Assembly: GCF_003331055.1 (NCBI RefSeq)
Contig: NZ_PUQD01000038.1
Location: 1 to 48,525 of the forward strand
Length of the DNA stretch: 48,525 nucleotides
DNA from: Pseudomonas sp. AFG_SD02_1510_Pfu_092
Lineage (GTDB): Bacteria > Pseudomonadota > Gammaproteobacteria > Pseudomonadales > Pseudomonadaceae
Reading direction: 5' to 3'
Shown: positions 44,752 to 48,525 of the stretch, piece by piece
Numbering within the stretch: position 1 is the stretch's first letter
Layout of the letters: each line of letters begins with the position of its first letter
Program-made: the position numbers and the translations under genes
Notes under the pieces: generated by a model
What the model saw: only the letters and a program-made list of their open reading frames with translations
Told to the model about the DNA's origin: nothing
Database searches by the model: none

Positions 44752-46857
44752 GTGAACCCGGTAATCAAGACTTTCCAGTTCGGTCAATCGACCGTTACTC
44801 TCGAAACGGGCCGTATTGCCCGTCAGGCAACCGGCGCCGTGCTGGTTACCGTCGACAACGACGTCACCGTGCTGGTGACCGTGGTAGGTGCCAAACAGGC
44901 TGATCCAGGCAAGGGTTTCTTCCCGCTGTCGGTTCACTACCAGGAAAAGACCTACGCCGCCGGCAAGATCCCGGGTGGCTTCTTCAAGCGTGAAGGCCGT
45001 CCTTCCGAGAAAGAGACGCTGACCTCGCGCCTGATCGACCGTCCGATCCGTCCGCTGTTCCCGGAAGGCTTCATGAACGAAGTGCAGGTCGTCTGCACCG
45101 TGGTTTCCACCAGCAAGAAGACCGACCCGGACATCGCTGCGATGATCGGTACCTCGGCTGCCCTGGCCATTTCCGGCATTCCGTTCGAAGGCCCGATCGG
45201 CGCCGCCCGTGTTGCCTTCCACGAAAGCACCGGCTACCTGCTGAACCCGACCTACGAGCAACTGGCTGCTTCGAGCCTGGACATGGTCGTTGCCGGTACC
45301 GAATCGGCTGTACTGATGGTTGAATCGGAAGCCAAAGAGCTGACCGAAGACCAGATGCTGGGCGCCGTGCTGTTCGCTCACGACGAATTCCAGGCCGTGA
45401 TCCAGGCCGTCAAGGAACTGGCCGCCGAAGCCGCCAAGCCGACCTGGGACTGGCAGCCAGCCCCGGCCAACGTCGAGCTGATGAACCTGGTCCGTGGCGA
45501 GTTCGGCGAAGCCGTTTCGCAGGCCTACACCATCACCCAGAAGGCTGACCGCTACAACCGCCTGGGCCAGCTGCGCGACGAGGCCATCGCCCGTCTGAGC
45601 AACGAAGAGACCGGCCCTTCCGCCAGCGCCATCAAGGAAATTTTCGGCGAGCTGGAATACCGCACCGTCCGCGAGAACATCGTCAACGGCAAGCCGCGTA
45701 TCGACGGCCGTGACACCCGCACCGTGCGCCCGCTGAACATCGAAGTCGGCGTACTGCCGAAGACCCACGGTTCGGCGCTGTTCACCCGTGGCGAAACCCA
45801 GGCCCTCGTCGTCGCGACCCTGGGTACCGCCCGTGACGCCCAGCTGCTGGACACCCTGGAAGGCGAGAAGAAAGACCCGTTCATGCTGCACTACAACTTC
45901 CCGCCGTTCTCGGTGGGTGAGTGCGGCCGTATGGGCGGTGCCGGCCGTCGTGAAATCGGCCACGGTCGCCTGGCCCGTCGTGGCGTGCAGGCGATGCTGC
46001 CGAGCGACAGCGAATTCCCGTACACCATCCGCGTGGTTTCGGAAATCACCGAATCCAACGGTTCCAGCTCCATGGCTTCGGTCTGCGGTGCTTCCCTGGC
46101 CCTGATGGACGCCGGTGTGCCAATGAAGGCGCCGGTTGCCGGTATCGCCATGGGCCTGGTCAAGGAAGGTGACAAGTTCGCCGTTCTGACCGACATCCTG
46201 GGTGACGAAGACCACCTGGGCGACATGGACTTCAAGGTAGCCGGTACCGCCAAGGGTGTGACCGCGCTGCAGATGGACATCAAGATCAACGGCATCACCG
46301 AAGAGATCATGGAAATCGCCCTGGGCCAGGCCCTGGAAGCGCGCCTGAACATCCTCGGCCAGATGAACCAGATCATCGCCCAGTCGCGTAGCGAGCTGTC
46401 GGCCAACGCCCCGACCATGATCGCGATGAAGATCGACACCGACAAGATCCGTGACGTCATCGGTAAAGGCGGCGCCACCATTCGCGCCATCTGCGAAGAG
46501 ACCAAGGCTTCGATCGACATCGAAGACGACGGCTCGATCAAGATCTTCGGCGAAACCAAGGAAGCGGCAGACGCTGCCAAGCAGCGCATCTTGGGCATTA
46601 CCGCCGAAGCCGAGATCGGCAAGATCTACGTCGGTAAGGTCGAGCGCATCGTTGACTTCGGTGCCTTCGTCAACATCCTGCCTGGCAAGGACGGCCTGGT
46701 GCACATTTCCATGCTGAGCGATGCTCGCGTCGAGAAAGTCACCGACATCCTCAAGGAAGGCCAGGAAGTCGAAGTACTGGTACTGGACGTGGACAACCGC
46801 GGCCGTATCAAGCTGTCGATCAAGGACGTTGCTGCCGCCAAGGCTTCGGGCGTCTGA
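44752..46857 (+). CDS. pnp: Polynucleotide phosphorylase
   Basis: A 701-residue phosphorolytic 3'-5' exoribonuclease and degradosome member. Two RNase PH-like domains ([40 protein letters not shown]) are followed by a KH domain ([20 protein letters not shown]) and an S1 domain ([20 protein letters not shown]). The start is GTG at 44752, with AAGGTAGG upstream. The stop is a tandem TGATAA. Confidence 0.97.
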   Translation: MNPVIKTFQFGQSTVTLETGRIARQATGAVLVTVDNDVTVLVTVVGAKQADPGKGFFPLSVHYQEKTYAAGKIPGGFFKREGRPSEKETLTSRLIDRPIRPLFPEGFMNEVQVVCTVVSTSKKTDPDIAAMIGTSAALAISGIPFEGPIGAARVAFHESTGYLLNPTYEQLAASSLDMVVAGTESAVLMVESEAKELTEDQMLGAVLFAHDEFQAVIQAVKELAAEAAKPTWDWQPAPANVELMNLVRGEFGEAVSQAYTITQKADRYNRLGQLRDEAIARLSNEETGPSASAIKEIFGELEYRTVRENIVNGKPRIDGRDTRTVRPLNIEVGVLPKTHGSALFTRGETQALVVATLGTARDAQLLDTLEGEKKDPFMLHYNFPPFSVGECGRMGGAGRREIGHGRLARRGVQAMLPSDSEFPYTIRVVSEITESNGSSSMASVCGASLALMDAGVPMKAPVAGIAMGLVKEGDKFAVLTDILGDEDHLGDMDFKVAGTAKGVTALQMDIKINGITEEIMEIALGQALEARLNILGQMNQIIAQSRSELSANAPTMIAMKIDTDKIRDVIGKGGATIRAICEETKASIDIEDDGSIKIFGETKEAADAAKQRILGITAEAEIGKIYVGKVERIVDFGAFVNILPGKDGLVHISMLSDARVEKVTDILKEGQEVEVLVLDVDNRGRIKLSIKDVAAAKASGV

Positions 46858-46878
46858 TAAACGCCCCGCAGTAGAAAG

Positions 46879-46905
46879 AAGGGTCCCGCGAGGGGCCCTT
46901 TTTTT
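46879..46905 (+). terminator. pnp terminator
   Basis: GGGTCCC-GCGA-GGGGCCC followed by T7, 20 bp past the stop; it ends the rimP-pnp cluster. Confidence 0.92.
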
Positions 46906-47041
46906 ATGCCGCTGCGGAACCTTTTGCGGACTTGCATCTTGCATGCAGGTTTATCGTGCGGATTGCAGAATGCACGACGCCGCCAAGCTGAGTAATTTCC
47001 TAACTCATTGATTTAAAAGGAAACAAGCGAAACGGCAAAGC

Positions 47042-47057
47042 TGGCACAGCGCATGCA
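47042..47057 (+). promoter_or_regulatory. Candidate sigma54 promoter of the BON-domain gene
   Basis: TGGCACAGCGCATGCA matches TGGCAC-N5-TTGCA with one mismatch and keeps the strict GG-N10-GC spacing of -24/-12 promoters. It lies 65 bp before the start codon. No enhancer-binding site was identified in the ~140 bp upstream. Confidence 0.55.
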
Positions 47058-47121
47058 ACTACCTTCATACCTGACGCCAGGACATACGGCGCAGACCTTT
47101 CGATAAACAGGAGTGACTCAC

Positions 47122-47472
47122 ATGAAGAAGTTCGCCATTGCTGCCGCTACTGCTACCGCTCTGACCCTGACCATGGCCAACGGCGCGTTCGCTGCAGAGC
47201 CAACCCAGGCTCCAGTCATGTTGGCCGCCAACACCGTGGACAACGCCAAGCAGGAAGGTTCTGACACCTGGATCACCACCAAGGTGAAAGCGGACTTGCT
47301 GACTGAAAAAGGTATTCCAGGCAGCGACATCAAAGTCGAAACCAGCCAAGGCGTCGTCTCGCTGTCGTCTGATGTGGCAGTGACTCAGTCCCAGAAAGAA
47401 GAAGCCGTGCGCATCACCAAGAACATCAAAGGCGTCAAGAGCGTCATGTCTGACGGCCTGAAAGCCGAGTAA
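47122..47472 (+). CDS. BON-domain periplasmic protein
   Basis: A 116-residue exported protein. The signal peptide MKKFAIAAATATALTLTMAN...GAFA is cleaved before AEPTQ. One BON domain (residues ~48-113: DTWITTKVKADLLTEKGIPG, IKVETSQGVVSLSSDVAV, EEAVRITKNIKGVKSV) suggests phospholipid or envelope binding, like OsmY, which has two. AGGAG precedes the ATG; a GTG nine bases upstream is in frame. Probably stress- or sigma54-linked; the exact function is unknown. Confidence 0.88.
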   Translation: MKKFAIAAATATALTLTMANGAFAAEPTQAPVMLAANTVDNAKQEGSDTWITTKVKADLLTEKGIPGSDIKVETSQGVVSLSSDVAVTQSQKEEAVRITKNIKGVKSVMSDGLKAE

Positions 47473-47515
47473 GGAATGTCCCGTCGGCCAAACGGATTTG
47501 GCCACCTTTGCTCCA

Positions 47516-47541
47516 GGCCCCGGCTTCTTGCCGGGGCTTTT
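47516..47541. terminator. Terminator between BON gene and monooxygenase-like gene
   Basis: GCCCCGGC-TTCTT-GCCGGGGC followed by TTTT, between convergent genes. Confidence 0.88.
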
Positions 47542-47551
47542 CATTGTGCTG

Positions 47552-47854
47552 CTAGAACACCGGATTACGCGCAACCACATCGCTTTCGAAGCATTCCTGT
47601 TCGACTATCAGCGGTTCGACCAATGGCCGGCTGTCACGAAAATGCGCGGTCTGGGTGTGTGCTTCATAGGCCTCGTCATCGCGATAGATCTCGTACAGGT
47701 AGATCAGCTCCGGGTCGACCCGGTCCTGCGACACATCGAATACCAGGCAACCGGCTTCGGTGGCGACCGAAGCTGCGGCATTGACCTTGATCGCGTTCAG
47801 AAAATCCTCTGCGCAACCGGGCTTCACCCGGGTCTTGATGAACAGGCTATACAC
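47552..47854 (-). CDS. Antibiotic-biosynthesis-monooxygenase-fold (YgiN-like) protein
   Basis: A 100-residue ABM-domain protein starting at GTG 47854 with AAGGA seven bases before it. The ferredoxin-like fold signatures are visible: YSLFIKTRVKPGCAEDFLNA, ATEAGCLVFDVSQDRVDPEL, LYEIYRDDEAYEAHTQTAHF. Relatives such as YgiN are quinol monooxygenases, and others degrade small metabolites; the substrate here is unknown. Much longer frames upstream overlap the VOC gene and are chance. It is divergent from the VOC gene, sharing a palindromic control region. Confidence 0.85.
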   Translation of the reverse strand: MYSLFIKTRVKPGCAEDFLNAIKVNAAASVATEAGCLVFDVSQDRVDPELIYLYEIYRDDEAYEAHTQTAHFRDSRPLVEPLIVEQECFESDVVARNPVF

Positions 47855-47874
47855 AAGGCGTTCCTTTTGTTTTA

Positions 47875-47898
47875 AATTCAATTGTGAATTGTATACAA
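47875..47898. promoter_or_regulatory. Twin palindromes in divergent promoter (GntR-like operator)
   Basis: AATTCA-ATTG-TGAATT (47875-47890) overlaps TTGTATACAA (47889-47898), a perfect palindrome of the form bound by many GntR-family regulators. They lie in the 60-bp gap between the two divergent genes. The cognate regulator is not in the window. Confidence 0.6.
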
Positions 47899-47914
47899 AA
47901 ATGGAGCTTCGCCA

Positions 47915-48328
47915 ATGTCCGAATTGCCTGCCCGCCCTGGTCGCCTGAACGGCCTGCGCCATATCGCCTTGCTGGTACCCAACCTGGAGGAGTGCGAACG
48001 CTTCTACGTCGATGTGTTGGGTATGGAAGTGCTGAACCGCGCCAATGAAGACCTGGTGTACCTTACTTGCGGTAACGACAACCTGTCGCTGGGGCGCGGG
48101 GCCGGGGCGGCCAATGGTTTGCAGACCTTGGATCACTATGGATTCATCGTCGATAGCGTGGAGGAGCTGGAAGCCTGGTACCAGTATTTCAAGGCCCATG
48201 GCGTGACCTTGCTGGATCGGCCGTTCAATCATGGTGACGGGGCGCGCAGTTTCCATCTGCTGGACCCGGCAGGTAACAAGGTGCAGCCGCTGTATCACCC
48301 GGCGGTGTCGGGGCAGCGCTTGGTCTGA
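47915..48328 (+). CDS. VOC-family (glyoxalase/dioxygenase fold) protein
   Basis: A 137-residue protein with the vicinal-oxygen-chelate fold: LRHIALLVPNLEECERFYVD (metal His in RHIAL), LGMEVLNRANEDLVYLTCGN, DHYGFIVDSVEELEAWYQYF (second His) and SFHLLDPAGNKVQPLY (late ligand region). Metal-dependent isomerases, lyases and dioxygenases share this fold; I cannot pick one. Together with the ABM protein it suggests a small catabolic or detoxification unit. It is complete, ending ~30 bp before the artefactual sequence. Confidence 0.85.
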   Translation: MSELPARPGRLNGLRHIALLVPNLEECERFYVDVLGMEVLNRANEDLVYLTCGNDNLSLGRGAGAANGLQTLDHYGFIVDSVEELEAWYQYFKAHGVTLLDRPFNHGDGARSFHLLDPAGNKVQPLYHPAVSGQRLV

Positions 48329-48355
48329 GGCCTGTACCGGCCCTTTCGCGGGGGT

Positions 48356-48525
48356 GGCCCCCCCCCCCCCCCCCCCCCCGGGGGGGGGGGGGGGGGGCGC
48401 CCCCCCCCCGCGCCCCCCGCGGGGGGGGGGGGGCGCCCCGCGCCCCCCCCCCCGGGGGGGGGAGGGGGTGGGAGGGGGAACCAGGCGCCCGCGGCCCGCG
48501 CCCCGCGCGGCGGCGGCGGGGGGGC
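48356..48525. other. Contig-end artefact: long C and G runs
   Basis: From 48356 the sequence becomes almost only C and G in long runs, unlike any natural stretch in the window. Just before it GGCCCTTTCGCGGG looks like the start of a REP element. Read or assembly failure inside a strong REP hairpin is the likely cause. Do not annotate it. Confidence 0.9.

Noticed and set aside
44671..46944. 757-codon open frame on the minus strand across pnp
   Set aside because: Antisense shadow of pnp with no start signal.
47552..48298. Long version (248 codons) of the ABM protein
   Set aside because: The extra N-terminal part is antisense to the VOC gene; the family start and ribosome-binding site are at 47854.
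48356..48525. C and G runs as a tandem repeat or CRISPR-like array
   Set aside because: No repeat-spacer structure; an assembly or sequencing artefact.

Overview
The window is a chromosomal segment of a fluorescent pseudomonad, most probably of the Pseudomonas putida group. Pointers to this are the gene order, the closeness of the housekeeping proteins to Pseudomonas families, a tmRNA that encodes the tag ANDENYGAEYKLAA, and many REP elements of the P. putida kind (TTCGCGGG...CCCGCTCCCACAGG). The last ~170 bases are runs of C and G and are almost certainly a contig-end artefact.

Region 1 (1-8.35 kb) is an accessory island against the 3' end of ssrA (tmRNA, 8354-8752, minus strand). A degenerate 23-base copy of the ssrA 3' end lies at 481-503 in the same orientation, as expected of an att duplication. 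Three diverged copies (A, B, C) of one unit lie in the segment. The most complete, C, has two small Pseudomonas-type genes (MLKIVPDPP-type and DUF3077), a ~75-nt leader able to fold into a three-way junction, a conserved ~150-bp block, and a terminator like that of ssrA. Copy B is frameshifted and truncated, and copy A is cut by the window edge. Between the copies lie an orphan membrane protein, then a GTG-started two-gene operon (MazG-like pyrophosphohydrolase plus nuclease/helicase DUF2075 protein), divergent from an HNH endonuclease and an Mrr-type restriction endonuclease. This looks like an anti-phage cargo. No integrase is visible.

Region 2 (8.35-16.8 kb) holds ssrA, a small exported protein, the lactate-oxidation locus (lldP-lldD-dld on the minus strand, lldR divergent, with a perfect LldR-type operator between them) and smpB, the protein partner of tmRNA.

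Region 3 (16.9-31.4 kb) holds ratA, bamE/fur (divergent), recN with a LexA box, then grpE-dnaK-dnaJ-dapB-carA-carB-greA on the plus strand. grpE and dnaK each have a near-perfect sigma32 promoter with a 14-bp spacer. carA starts at TTG and is preceded by a strong terminator hairpin.

Region 4 (31.1-46.9 kb) holds yhbY, then rlmE-ftsH-folP-glmM-tpiA-secG, tRNA-Leu(GAG), initiator tRNA-fMet, and the conserved transcription/translation cluster rimP-nusA-infB-rbfA-truB-rpsO-pnp. Structured leaders precede rpsO and pnp.

Region 5 (46.9-48.5 kb) holds a BON-domain periplasmic protein with a candidate sigma54 promoter, a divergent pair (antibiotic-biosynthesis-monooxygenase-like protein and VOC protein) around GntR-like palindromes, and the artefactual end. 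REP pairs sit mostly between convergent genes.
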